This document shows, one piece after another, positions 44,133 to 54,386 of a stretch of 64,000 nucleotides of DNA (positions within the stretch are counted from its first letter, which is position 1; each line of letters opens with the position of its first letter). The position numbers and the translations under genes were made by a program. The notes beneath the pieces are model-generated. The model was not told the origin of the DNA and ran no database searches. It saw nothing but the letters and a program-made list of their open reading frames with translations. The stretch is taken from assembly GCF_014283215.1 (NCBI RefSeq), contig NZ_JACOMF010000004.1, forward strand, positions 62,001 through 126,000. The letters run 5' to 3'. The DNA is from Siccirubricoccus deserti (GTDB taxonomy: Bacteria; Pseudomonadota; Alphaproteobacteria; Acetobacterales; Acetobacteraceae).

Positions 44133-45116
44133 TTACCGGATCAGGCCGATCTGCCGCAGCAGCGTCGCCTTGGCTTCCACATCGCGCCGCATCCGCTCGG
44201 CGAAGGCCTCGGTGCCAAGGTAGAGCTGCTGCGGCTGCAGGGTGCGCCGGGCCATTGCGACATAGGATTCATCGGTGATGGCCCCGGCGCAGGCGGCTTC
44301 CAGCCGGGCCTTGATCGCCGCGGGCAGCCCGGCCGGGGCCAGCAGACCGCCGTAGCTGCCGGCAGAGACGTCGTAGCCCGCCTCCTTCACCGTCGGTACA
44401 TCCGGGAAGGCCGAGGAGCGCTCACCGGCAAACAGCGCCAGCGCCCGCACCGGCTGGCCGACCGCGAAGGCGGCGACGACGATGCCGAAATCGACCCGCC
44501 CCGCCTGCACGTCGAGCAGCACCGGGCCATCGCCGCGATAGACCACCGGCTCCAGCTCCACTGCCGCCGCCTGAGCCAGGGCGGAGCCGGCCAGATGCTG
44601 GATCGAACCGGTGCCGAGATGGCCGTACTGCAGCGTCTTCCCGCCGCGCGCCGCGGCGATGAGATCGGCCAGGCTGCGCAGCGGCGAGCCGGGCGCGACC
44701 ACGATGGCGAAGGCGTGGTCGTAGGTCTGACAGATGCCCTCCAGCGCTCCCGTCCGATAGCCGGTATCGCTGCGCATCATCGGGTTGACGATCAGCGGCG
44801 TGGTGGCGCTGAAGGCCAGGGTGTAGCCATCCGGCGCGGCACGGGCGACGGTGGCGATGCCGACGCTGCCGGCCGCACCATCCCGGTTGACCACCACCAC
44901 CGGCTGGCCGAGCCGCGCCGCAAGGCCGGGCGCCAGTGCCCGCGCCAGCAGATCGGTGGTGCTGCCGGCGGGATAGGGGTTCACCAGCTGAATCGGGTGC
45001 GACGGCCAGCTCTGCGCCGCGGCCGGGCCGGCCACCCCGTGCAGCGTGGCCGCCGCCGCCAGCCCGCCAAGGATCGCGCGCCGGCCGCTCCGGGCCGGTT
45101 TCACTTCGCTGATCAT
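44133..45116 (-). CDS. Bug/TctC family tripartite tricarboxylate transporter binding protein
   Basis: 327 residues. The N-terminus (SGRRAILGGLAAAATLHG) is a twin-arginine type export signal. The mature part begins WPSHPIQLVNPYPAGSTTD and has the family blocks VVNRDGAAGSVGIATVARAAPDGYTL, YGHLGTGSIQHL, FPDVPTVKEAGYDVSAGSYGGLLAPAG. Such proteins bind carboxylates in the periplasm. No TctA/TctB membrane genes are in the window, which is usual for the expanded Bug family. AGGAG lies 8 bases before ATG 45116. It is 55 bases downstream of the parvulin gene. Confidence 0.92.
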   Translation of the reverse strand: MISEVKPARSGRRAILGGLAAAATLHGVAGPAAAQSWPSHPIQLVNPYPAGSTTDLLARALAPGLAARLGQPVVVVNRDGAAGSVGIATVARAAPDGYTLAFSATTPLIVNPMMRSDTGYRTGALEGICQTYDHAFAIVVAPGSPLRSLADLIAAARGGKTLQYGHLGTGSIQHLAGSALAQAAAVELEPVVYRGDGPVLLDVQAGRVDFGIVVAAFAVGQPVRALALFAGERSSAFPDVPTVKEAGYDVSAGSYGGLLAPAGLPAAIKARLEAACAGAITDESYVAMARRTLQPQQLYLGTEAFAERMRRDVEAKATLLRQIGLIR

Positions 45117-45171
45117 TCTGCTGCTCCTTCCTCGGACCTTGTCTCTCCGGCCGGTATCCCGGCTGGGCGCC

Positions 45172-46065
45172 TCAGCGCCGGGCCGGAGGCGGCGCCGCGC
45201 CATCCAGCAGCGAGGGCGTCGGCGCCGCCGGCTCCAGCCGCTCCACCCGCGCCGCGCCACGGATGCGGGTGACCACCGCCTCCACCTGCTCCTCCATCAG
45301 CTTCTGGCGCAGCTCCGCCCGGCTGTCCTCGAAGCTTGGCGCTGGCGCGGCGCGGCGGGCCTCCACCTTGATGACGTGCCAGCCGAAGGGGCTGCGGACC
45401 GGCGTCGGGCTGATCTGGCCGGGCTGCAGGGCGAAGGCGGCCTCGGCAAACTCCGGCACCATGTCACCGCGCTTGAAGAAGCCGAGGTCGCCGCCATCCC
45501 GCGCCCCCGGGTCGCGGGAGCGGCGCCGGGCCACTTCGGCGAAATCGGCGCCGGCACGGTTGACCTCGGCCAGGGCGCTACGGGCGTCGGCCTCGGACTG
45601 CAGCAGGATGTGGCGGGCGTGGACCTCCTCCTCGCCGCTGCGGCGGGAGGAATCCTGGTCGTAGCGGGCGCGCACCGCATCGTCGGTCACCGCGGCGGTG
45701 ACCTCGCGGGTGAGAATCGCCTGCTGCAGCTCCTGCTCCTCGGCGCGGCGGATGCGGCGGCGAACCTCCTCATCCTTGTCGAGACCGGCGGCGCGGGCGG
45801 CATCCACCAGGGCGCGCTCGGTGATGGTGCGGTCGAGCAGCTGGCGGCGGACCTCGGCTGGCAGGACCTGCATCAGCATCGCCGGCGGCATGTTGCGCAG
45901 GTCCTGCGGCAGCACCTCGGTCGCGGTGGCCAGCACGTCGGACTGGCGGACCGGCTCCCCATTCACCCGGGCGAGCACCGGGTCATCGGCGGGGGCCGGA
46001 GCCTGGGCCGCGGCGGCCAGGGGGAGGAGGAGCGAGGCGGCGAGCAGGGTCGAATGGACGCGCAT
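45172..46065 (-). CDS. Periplasmic peptidyl-prolyl cis-trans isomerase, parvulin (SurA/PpiC type)
   Basis: 297 residues with a cleavable signal ([16 protein letters not shown]). A helical SurA-like N-domain is followed by a single PPIC domain from about residue 150 ([50 protein letters not shown]) and a short C-terminal helix. It should act as a folding helper for exported or outer-membrane proteins. It is one gene after a GST on the same strand; secA lies beyond, reading the other way. Confidence 0.9.
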   Translation of the reverse strand: MRVHSTLLAASLLLPLAAAAQAPAPADDPVLARVNGEPVRQSDVLATATEVLPQDLRNMPPAMLMQVLPAEVRRQLLDRTITERALVDAARAAGLDKDEEVRRRIRRAEEQELQQAILTREVTAAVTDDAVRARYDQDSSRRSGEEEVHARHILLQSEADARSALAEVNRAGADFAEVARRRSRDPGARDGGDLGFFKRGDMVPEFAEAAFALQPGQISPTPVRSPFGWHVIKVEARRAAPAPSFEDSRAELRQKLMEEQVEAVVTRIRGAARVERLEPAAPTPSLLDGAAPPPARR

Positions 46066-46144
46066 GCGGAATGGTCGCTCCGGGAGGGCGCCGGAGAATG
46101 ACGGATGGTCCGGGGGGCCACAAGCCGCCCGGCTCCGCCGCCGC

Positions 46145-46798
46145 TCAGGCCTCCTGGTCGCGCGCCGCCATCATCGCCTTGTAGGCCGGCCGGGACTGGC
46201 AGGCGGCCAGCCAGGCCTTGACCCGGGGCGCCGCGGCGAACAGCGCCGACGCCGGCTGGGCGTAGCGGATCACCTCCGCCGTGTTGATGTCGGCCACGGT
46301 GAAGCGCCCGCCCACCAGCCACCCGCTGCCGGCCAGCGCCGCATCCAGCACCGCAAAGGGCGCGGCCAGGGCGGCGACGGCGGCTGCGGCCTTGCCGGCA
46401 TCCCGCTCCGCCGCCGGCAGGGCGGCCATATGATAGAGCACCTGGAGGGTGAAGGGCTCGGCCTCGGTCGCGGCCCAGAGCGCCCAGCTCGTCATCAGCC
46501 CATCCTCGGCGAGGTCGGCCGGGCCGAGCGTGCCGCCGTATTTCTTTGCCAGATAAAGGTTGATCGCCAGGGATTCCGCCAGCACCAGCCCGTCGTCGTC
46601 GATCGCCGGGATCCGGCCGTTGGGGTTGATCCGCAGGTACTCCGCGGACCGGCTGTGGAGCGGCGCGCCAGGCGCCGCCGGGTCCGGCAGCCGGTCAGCC
46701 TGGATGACCGGCACATGACGGAACTCCAGCCCGATCTCATTCGCCAGCCAGAGGTTGCGGCTGGCGCGGGAGCGATAGACGCCGTAGATCGTGAGCAT
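46145..46798 (-). CDS. Glutathione S-transferase family protein
   Basis: 217 residues. A thioredoxin-like N-domain ([50 protein letters not shown]) is followed by an all-helical C-domain ([18 protein letters not shown]). The Ser-Arg in YRSRAS sits where the catalytic Ser or Cys lies in beta or zeta classes. It likely conjugates or reduces small electrophiles with glutathione. It is divergent from secA. Confidence 0.9.
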   Translation of the reverse strand: MLTIYGVYRSRASRNLWLANEIGLEFRHVPVIQADRLPDPAAPGAPLHSRSAEYLRINPNGRIPAIDDDGLVLAESLAINLYLAKKYGGTLGPADLAEDGLMTSWALWAATEAEPFTLQVLYHMAALPAAERDAGKAAAAVAALAAPFAVLDAALAGSGWLVGGRFTVADINTAEVIRYAQPASALFAAAPRVKAWLAACQSRPAYKAMMAARDQEA

Positions 46799-47032
46799 GG
46801 GGTGAGCCTCCTCGGGGCGCGGACCTTCGGCGCCGGGCGGTCATTTCGTCAAGCGCCCAACGCCGGGGTGGAGCCGGCCGGGCTGCCCGGCGTTGACCTG
46901 GGCGCGGCGCTTCCCTATCTCTCGGGCCGCGCCGGGGTCGCGCAGCGCCCGCCGACCGGAAGGGTTTCCCCGCCCCGGCTGCCCGCGGCGCCGGCACGGC
47001 CAGGTCCCGCCTTCCGGAGTCACAAGGCCCGC
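46799..47032. promoter_or_regulatory. Divergent intergenic region upstream of secA
   Basis: 234 bases between the GST gene and secA, very GC-rich with several GC-only runs. Promoters for both genes are expected here, but I could not identify boxes. AAGG stands 7 bases before the secA ATG. Confidence 0.25.
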
Positions 47033-49765
<2,733 letters not shown>

Positions 49766-49853
49766 CCGCCCGGAACGGTCCCTCGCCAAGCGGGGCGAAT
49801 GATCCACCGCCGCCGCTCCGCGTTCTCCTGCAGGACATGCGAGGGAGACACCG

Positions 49854-50198
49854 ATGCGCTCGCGTCATCTGGGACTGCTCGTCTTGGCAAAGCTGAGCCT
49901 CAGTGCGCTGGCCGTTGTGACGGCATCCGGCCTGAGCCAGCCCGCCTGGGGTCAGCCCGGCCAGCCCCCCGAAGCGGGCGAGCCTTCCCCCGGCAGCCTC
50001 ACCCGGGGCGGTCCGATCCAGGACGGCAGGCGCGTGCCCTTCGGGCGCGAAACGGTGGAGGAGCGCCAGCGCGCCGCCGGGGTGGCCGCCGACGCCGAGC
50101 GTGAACGGCGACAGCTTGAGGACCTCAACGCGATTGCGCGCCAGCTTACCCCGCCGGGCACACCGCTGCCCGCGCCACATCTGGAGCCGCAGCGGTAA
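49854..50198 (+). CDS. Small secreted protein of unknown function
   Basis: 114 residues. The signal peptide (LGLLVLAKLSLSALAVVTAS, cleavage likely after AWG or ASG) is followed by a Pro/Gly-rich linker and a charged helical segment (EERQRAAGVAADAERERRQL) that may form a short coiled coil. No Cys and no known motif. A clear ribosome site (AGGGAG, 7 bases) supports the ATG at 49854. It follows secA after 88 bases on the same strand; whether it is in the secA message is open. Confidence 0.65.
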   Translation: MRSRHLGLLVLAKLSLSALAVVTASGLSQPAWGQPGQPPEAGEPSPGSLTRGGPIQDGRRVPFGRETVEERQRAAGVAADAERERRQLEDLNAIARQLTPPGTPLPAPHLEPQR

Positions 50199-50295
50199 AC
50201 GCAGCGCGCCGTACTTCAGCTAATTAATGCGCCAGATCGTTGCGCAATAGTTATGCCCCCTGGACATCCTGTCCAGGAAGACCCGCCATGTTCCA

Positions 50296-50829
50296 ATGCC
50301 TCGTCCCGCCACCAGCCGCGCATCCCCCGCCTACGGCTGCGCCGCGCTGCCGCGCCGCAGCCTGCTCGGATTGGGCGCCGGCCTGATGCTTGCCACCGGC
50401 GCCCGTGCCGCCGACGGCGACTACGAGGCAATGCTGGTGAACTGCATCGACCCACGGTTCACCAGCGCCAGCCTAGCCTGGATGGGCGCGCAGCAGATGC
50501 GTGACCGCTACAGCCAGTTCGTCGTCGCCGGCGGGCCGATCGGCGCAGTGCATCCGCGCTTCACCGCCTGGCACGCGACCTTCTGGGACAACCTCAACAT
50601 CACCGTGCAACTGCACAACATCAAGCGTGTGGTCGGGCTGACGCATCGGGATTGCGGCGCCGCCAGGCTGGCCTTCGGCGCGGCCGGGGTCGCCACGCCG
50701 GCGGCCGAGACCGCCAGCCATGCCGAGGCGCTGGCCGCCTTCAGGGCCGAGGTCGGCCGGCGCAAGCCGGGGCTCGGCGTGGTCACCGGCATCATGGCGC
50801 TGGATGGCAGCGTCGCGCTCATCGGTTGA
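50296..50829 (+). CDS. Exported beta-carbonic-anhydrase-like protein with Tat-type signal
   Basis: 177 residues. A signal with twin Arg at 20-21 (LPRRSLLGLGAGLMLATGA) precedes a beta-carbonic-anhydrase-like domain. NCIDPR (Cys50, Asp52, Arg54) matches the CxDSR zinc-ligand and Asp-Arg dyad motif, and THRDCGAAR (His117, Cys120) matches the HxxCG ligands; the hydrophobic strand before it (KRVVGLTHRDCG) also fits. The protein is shorter than typical beta enzymes, lacking most of the C-terminal helices. It may hydrate CO2 in the periplasm or have lost activity. The ribosome site before 50296 is not close to ideal. It ends 9 bases from a convergent gene. Confidence 0.7.
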   Translation: MPRPATSRASPAYGCAALPRRSLLGLGAGLMLATGARAADGDYEAMLVNCIDPRFTSASLAWMGAQQMRDRYSQFVVAGGPIGAVHPRFTAWHATFWDNLNITVQLHNIKRVVGLTHRDCGAARLAFGAAGVATPAAETASHAEALAAFRAEVGRRKPGLGVVTGIMALDGSVALIG

Positions 50830-50838
50830 TCGCCAGGA

Positions 50839-51201
50839 TCAGCCGCAGCCGCGGCGCTCCAGCCGTTCGTGCACGAGCCGGGCGGAGAAGCCGGCGCGGT
50901 CGAGCAGCCGGCGCAGCCGCTCCAGCGCCGGCTCGGCCGTGGCCTGCTCGGCCAGGCCTGCCGCCTCCCGCGCATCGCCCGCCGCCTGGGTGCAGCCACA
51001 GCCGGCGAAGCGGCCGGCGGCCTCGCCCAGGGCGCCCGCCGCCGCGCCCGCCATAACCCGGCCTTCCGAAAGCGAGCCGGCCGGGCTGCCAAGGCTGCGC
51101 TGCGCCTGGCCCAGCGCCTCCAACCCCAGGCCGAAGCCGCAGCCGGGGCGCTGCGCCGCTGCCGGGGCGGCCAGCAGCAGCAGCACGGCCAGCGGGATCA
51201 T
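50839..51201 (-). CDS. Small secreted cysteine-containing protein of unknown function
   Basis: 120 residues. A short signal peptide (MIPLAVLLLLAAPAAAQ) leads to a mature part rich in Ala, Gly, Leu and Arg with four Cys: one near the N-terminus (PGCGFG), a CGC in the middle (AGCGCTQAAG) and one at the end (RRGCG). Helical heptad-like stretches lie between. The start overlaps the stop of the pseudouridine synthase gene (ATGA), which makes it a real coupled gene despite no family match. An even Cys number in an exported protein suggests disulfides; that is inference. Confidence 0.6.
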   Translation of the reverse strand: MIPLAVLLLLAAPAAAQRPGCGFGLGLEALGQAQRSLGSPAGSLSEGRVMAGAAAGALGEAAGRFAGCGCTQAAGDAREAAGLAEQATAEPALERLRRLLDRAGFSARLVHERLERRGCG

Positions 51202-51869
51202 CCGCGCCAGCCACAGCGGCGCAGCGCCGCCAGCATATGCGGAGGCGGCGGTGCCTCGGCCGCCACCGGCGGGTCCAGCGGCAGGGCGATGGCACGGGCC
51301 AGCAGGTGCAAACGCCCCTCGCCGCCGCCGTAGCGCGTGTCGCCGAGGATCGGCCAACCACGATGCGCGCAATGCACCCGAAGCTGATGGGTCCGCCCGG
51401 TGCGCGGCCGCAGCTCCAGCCATGCGAGGTCATCGCCGCGGCCGAGCACCTGCCATTCCGTCCGCGCCGGCTGACCGGCGGCATCCACCACCATGCGCCA
51501 GCCATCCTTCGCCGTGCTGCGCTTCTGCAGCGGCGCGTCGATCTCGCCGGCAGCCTCGGCCGGTCCGCCGCGCACCACCGCCCAATAGGTCTTCGCCACT
51601 TGGCCGGCGGCGAAGAACCCGCCCAGCTCGGCCAGCGCCGGCTTGGTCCGGCCGAGCACCAGGCAGCCGGCGGTGTCGGTATCCAGCCGATGCGCCGGCT
51701 GCGGCAGCCGCTTCTTGCCGAAGGCCAGCGCCGGCAGAAAATCCTCCAGCGAGGCGCCGCCGCGCGGCCCGGCATGCACCGGCAGCCCGGCCGGCTTGTC
51801 GAGGATCAGCAGCCGCTCGTCGCGGTGCAACAGCAAGCGGGCGGGGTCGCCGAGGGGGGCTGGCCTCAC
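51198..51869 (-). CDS. RluA-family pseudouridine synthase
   Basis: 223 residues from a GTG at 51869 that overlaps the yaiI stop (GTGA). ILDKPAGLPVHAGPRGG, the catalytic Asp in AHRLDTDTAG, KTYWAVVRG, RTGRTHQLRVHCAHRGWPILGDTRYG are all standard RluA blocks. No S4 domain precedes it, and the length is like RluA or the TruC type. It isomerises uridine in rRNA or tRNA; the target base cannot be told. It is the middle gene of a coupled three-gene unit. Confidence 0.9.
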   Translation of the reverse strand: MRPAPLGDPARLLLHRDERLLILDKPAGLPVHAGPRGGASLEDFLPALAFGKKRLPQPAHRLDTDTAGCLVLGRTKPALAELGGFFAAGQVAKTYWAVVRGGPAEAAGEIDAPLQKRSTAKDGWRMVVDAAGQPARTEWQVLGRGDDLAWLELRPRTGRTHQLRVHCAHRGWPILGDTRYGGGEGRLHLLARAIALPLDPPVAAEAPPPPHMLAALRRCGWRG

Positions 51870-52360
51870 TCGAAGGCGACCCAGGCACGCGGCGGCGGTG
51901 CCGCCAGATCGCGCCGTGCCGCCGCCACCGCGGCATCCAGCGCGGCGAGGAAGCGGGACCGGTCCTCCTTCGTCAGCGGCGCCGGTCCGCCGGTGTTCAC
52001 CCCCCGCTCCCGCAACTCCTGCGCCACGGCGCGGCCGGCCAGCGCACCGCCGATATTGTCCGGCGTCCAGGGCCTTCCCTTGAAGCCCAGCGCCCGCGCG
52101 CCTTTGGCGAGGCACCGGCTGGCCAGCGGGATATCGGCGGTAAGGCAGACATCGCCGCGGGTGATCCGCTCGGCGATCCAGTCATCCGCCGCATCGGCGC
52201 CTTCCGGCACCAGCACCATCTCGACATTGGGCAGATTGGGCGGGCGGACAGGGCGGGAGCCATTGGCGACCACCTTCACCTCCAGGCCGAGCCGGGTGGC
52301 GACACGGAATGCCTCCTCCCGCACCGGGCAGGCGTCGCCGTCGATGTAGAGAATCGTCAT
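51866..52360 (-). CDS. yaiI: YaiI/YqxD family protein (DUF188)
   Basis: 164 residues. IDGDACPVREEAFRVA at the N-terminus and DDWIAERITRGDVCLTADIPLA, LGFKGRPWTPDNIGGALAGRAV and NTGGPAPLTKEDRSRFL are the conserved blocks of this widespread PIN-like family. Conserved acidic residues (IDGDACP and DD) suggest a metal site, but the function is not established. It is the first gene of a unit with the pseudouridine synthase, and 37 bases separate it from the pbpC stop upstream. Confidence 0.9.
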   Translation of the reverse strand: MTILYIDGDACPVREEAFRVATRLGLEVKVVANGSRPVRPPNLPNVEMVLVPEGADAADDWIAERITRGDVCLTADIPLASRCLAKGARALGFKGRPWTPDNIGGALAGRAVAQELRERGVNTGGPAPLTKEDRSRFLAALDAAVAAARRDLAAPPPRAWVAFE

Positions 52361-52397
52361 GCGGGGACCATGGGGGGCGGGCCGGCCGGCCGCAAGC

Positions 52398-54386
52398 TCA
52401 GCGCACCCGCACCTCGGCCCGCGCCGCACTGCCCTCGGCGTCGAGCACCGTGACGCGGTAGAAGCCGGGTCCGTCGGGTACCCAGGCGGCCTCGCGCTTG
52501 GCTGGCTCGGCCGGCAGCGGCCGGCCATCGACCAGGAAGGTCAGCGGCCGGCGGCCGCCGCTGGCGCGGAGCGTCACATGCGGCCCGCCCTCCTGCAGCA
52601 CCGCTCCGGGCGGCGGGAAGACCAGGCGGAGCCGGTCCACCGCCTCGGCCAGGGCTGGGCTGGCCGCGGCGCGGGTCGGCAGCGGCGGGCGCGGCGCCGC
52701 CGGCAGGCGCTCGAAGAGCCGGGCCAGGATCGGCAGGGCGGTGCGGGCGCCGGTCGCGCCTGGCAAGGGGGTGCCGTCCGGCCGGCCGACCCAGACGCCG
52801 GCCACATGGCGCTGGTCGAAGCCCAGCGCCCAGGCATCCCGCCCACCCCAGCTGGTGCCGGTCTTCCAGGCGATGCCGGGCGGGCCACCGGCGGGAAAGG
52901 GGTTCACCAATATGCCGGCCGCCAGCGCCGCGGCGCGCGGCTCGAACACCGGGCGCGGCGCCACTGGCGGACCGAAGCGGTAGACAAGCGGCGCGGCCCG
53001 CCCGGCATCGCCGAGTGCGGCATAGAGCGCGACCATCTCCCGCAGCGTGGTGCCGAGCCCACCCAGCGCCAGCGGCAGGGAGGGATCCGCCCCCGGCGGC
53101 AGCCGCGGCACCGCCCCGGCGGCCTTCAGCGCCGAGGCGAAGCGCAGCGGCCCGAGTTCCGCCAGCAGCGCCACCGCCGGCAGGTTCAGCGACTGCCGCA
53201 GCGCATCGGCCACGGTGATACGGCCGGCGAAGCCGCGGTCGAAATTCTCCGGCGCATAGCCCCCGAAGCGGCGCGGCAGATCGGCGAGCAGGGTCTCCGG
53301 CGCCGCTACTCCGGCCTCGAAGGCCATGGCGTAGAGCAGCGGCTTCAGCGCCGAGCCGGGCGAGCGCACCGCGCGGGTCAGGTCGAGCATGCCGGCGCGG
53401 CTCTCGGCGGCGAAGTCGCCGCCGACCAGCGCTCGGACCTCGCGGCTCTCCAGATCGGCGACGATCAGCGCGAGGGAGGCGCGCTCCGGCAGTTCGCGCA
53501 GCACGCGCTCGGCAATCGCCTCCGCCGCGCGCTGCACCGGCAGGGAGAGGGTGGTCGGGATGCGCGCCTCATCGGCGCCGCGGGCCAGCGCGCGGGCCAG
53601 ATGCGGCGCGGCGCGCGGCAGCGGCTGGCGGACGAGCGGCACCGGGGCCTCCAACGCGCGGACGGTATCGGCCGCGCTGATGCCGGGGGTGGCGCGGGCG
53701 CGCTCAGTCAGTACCGCGTCGCGGGCGCTGCGGGCAGCGTCCGGGTGGCGGTCCGGCCGCAACGCCTCCGGCCGGCGGGGGATGGCGACCAGCAGCGCCG
53801 CCTCGGCGGGGTCAAGCTGGCCGACCGGGCGGCCGAACCAGGCCAGCGCCCCGACCCGGGCGCCTTCGAGATTGCCGCCCATCGGCGCCAGGGTCAGCCA
53901 GAGGCCGAGGATCTCATCCTTGGTGTAGCGGGCTTCGAGCTGCAGGGCGCGGAGGATCTCGATGGCCTTGCTGCGCAGCGTGCGCGGCCGGGGTTCCAGC
54001 AGCCGCGCCGCCTGCATGGTCAGGGTTGAGCCGCCGGAGACGATGCGGCCCGCCCGCGCCCATTGCAGCGCCGCCCGGCCGAGTGCCAGCGGATCGACGC
54101 CGGGGTGGTGGCGGAAGCGGCGATCCTCGGCGGCGATCAGCAGGTCGAGCAGATGGGGCGGCACATCGGTCACGGTGGTCGGCAGCCTCCAGGTGCCGCC
54201 GGCGGCAGGCAGCACGGCCAGGCTGCGGCCGTCCCGGTCCAGCACCTCGGTCCCGGCGATGGCCAGCCGGGCGAGGTTGGGTGGAAGGAGCCGGTCGAGG
54301 GCGGCCAGCGCCAGCAGCGCCGCCCCGGCCAGCCCCAGCCCCGCCAGCAGCCACGTTCCGGTCCTGCCGGGGCCGCCCGCGGGCAT
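52398..54386 (-). CDS. pbpC: Penicillin-binding protein 1C
   Basis: 662 residues. One N-terminal membrane helix is followed by the GT51 transglycosylase domain (AAEDRRFRHHPGVDPLALGRA, Glu87; GGSTLTMQ), then the transpeptidase with the active Ser in SPGSALKPL, SLN in QSLNLPAV and KTGTSWGGRDAW. The C-terminal 90 residues are the biPBP_C domain typical of PBP1C. It polymerises and crosslinks peptidoglycan in the periplasm. The start overlaps the stop of the alpha-2-macroglobulin gene (TGATG), the known PbpC-A2M pairing. Confidence 0.95.
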   Translation of the reverse strand: MPAGGPGRTGTWLLAGLGLAGAALLALAALDRLLPPNLARLAIAGTEVLDRDGRSLAVLPAAGGTWRLPTTVTDVPPHLLDLLIAAEDRRFRHHPGVDPLALGRAALQWARAGRIVSGGSTLTMQAARLLEPRPRTLRSKAIEILRALQLEARYTKDEILGLWLTLAPMGGNLEGARVGALAWFGRPVGQLDPAEAALLVAIPRRPEALRPDRHPDAARSARDAVLTERARATPGISAADTVRALEAPVPLVRQPLPRAAPHLARALARGADEARIPTTLSLPVQRAAEAIAERVLRELPERASLALIVADLESREVRALVGGDFAAESRAGMLDLTRAVRSPGSALKPLLYAMAFEAGVAAPETLLADLPRRFGGYAPENFDRGFAGRITVADALRQSLNLPAVALLAELGPLRFASALKAAGAVPRLPPGADPSLPLALGGLGTTLREMVALYAALGDAGRAAPLVYRFGPPVAPRPVFEPRAAALAAGILVNPFPAGGPPGIAWKTGTSWGGRDAWALGFDQRHVAGVWVGRPDGTPLPGATGARTALPILARLFERLPAAPRPPLPTRAAASPALAEAVDRLRLVFPPPGAVLQEGGPHVTLRASGGRRPLTFLVDGRPLPAEPAKREAAWVPDGPGFYRVTVLDAEGSAARAEVRVR

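Noticed and set aside
45698-47032. In-frame N-terminal extension of SecA by 445 codons
   Set aside because: The extension covers the antisense of the parvulin and GST genes, while the SecA family starts exactly at 47033.
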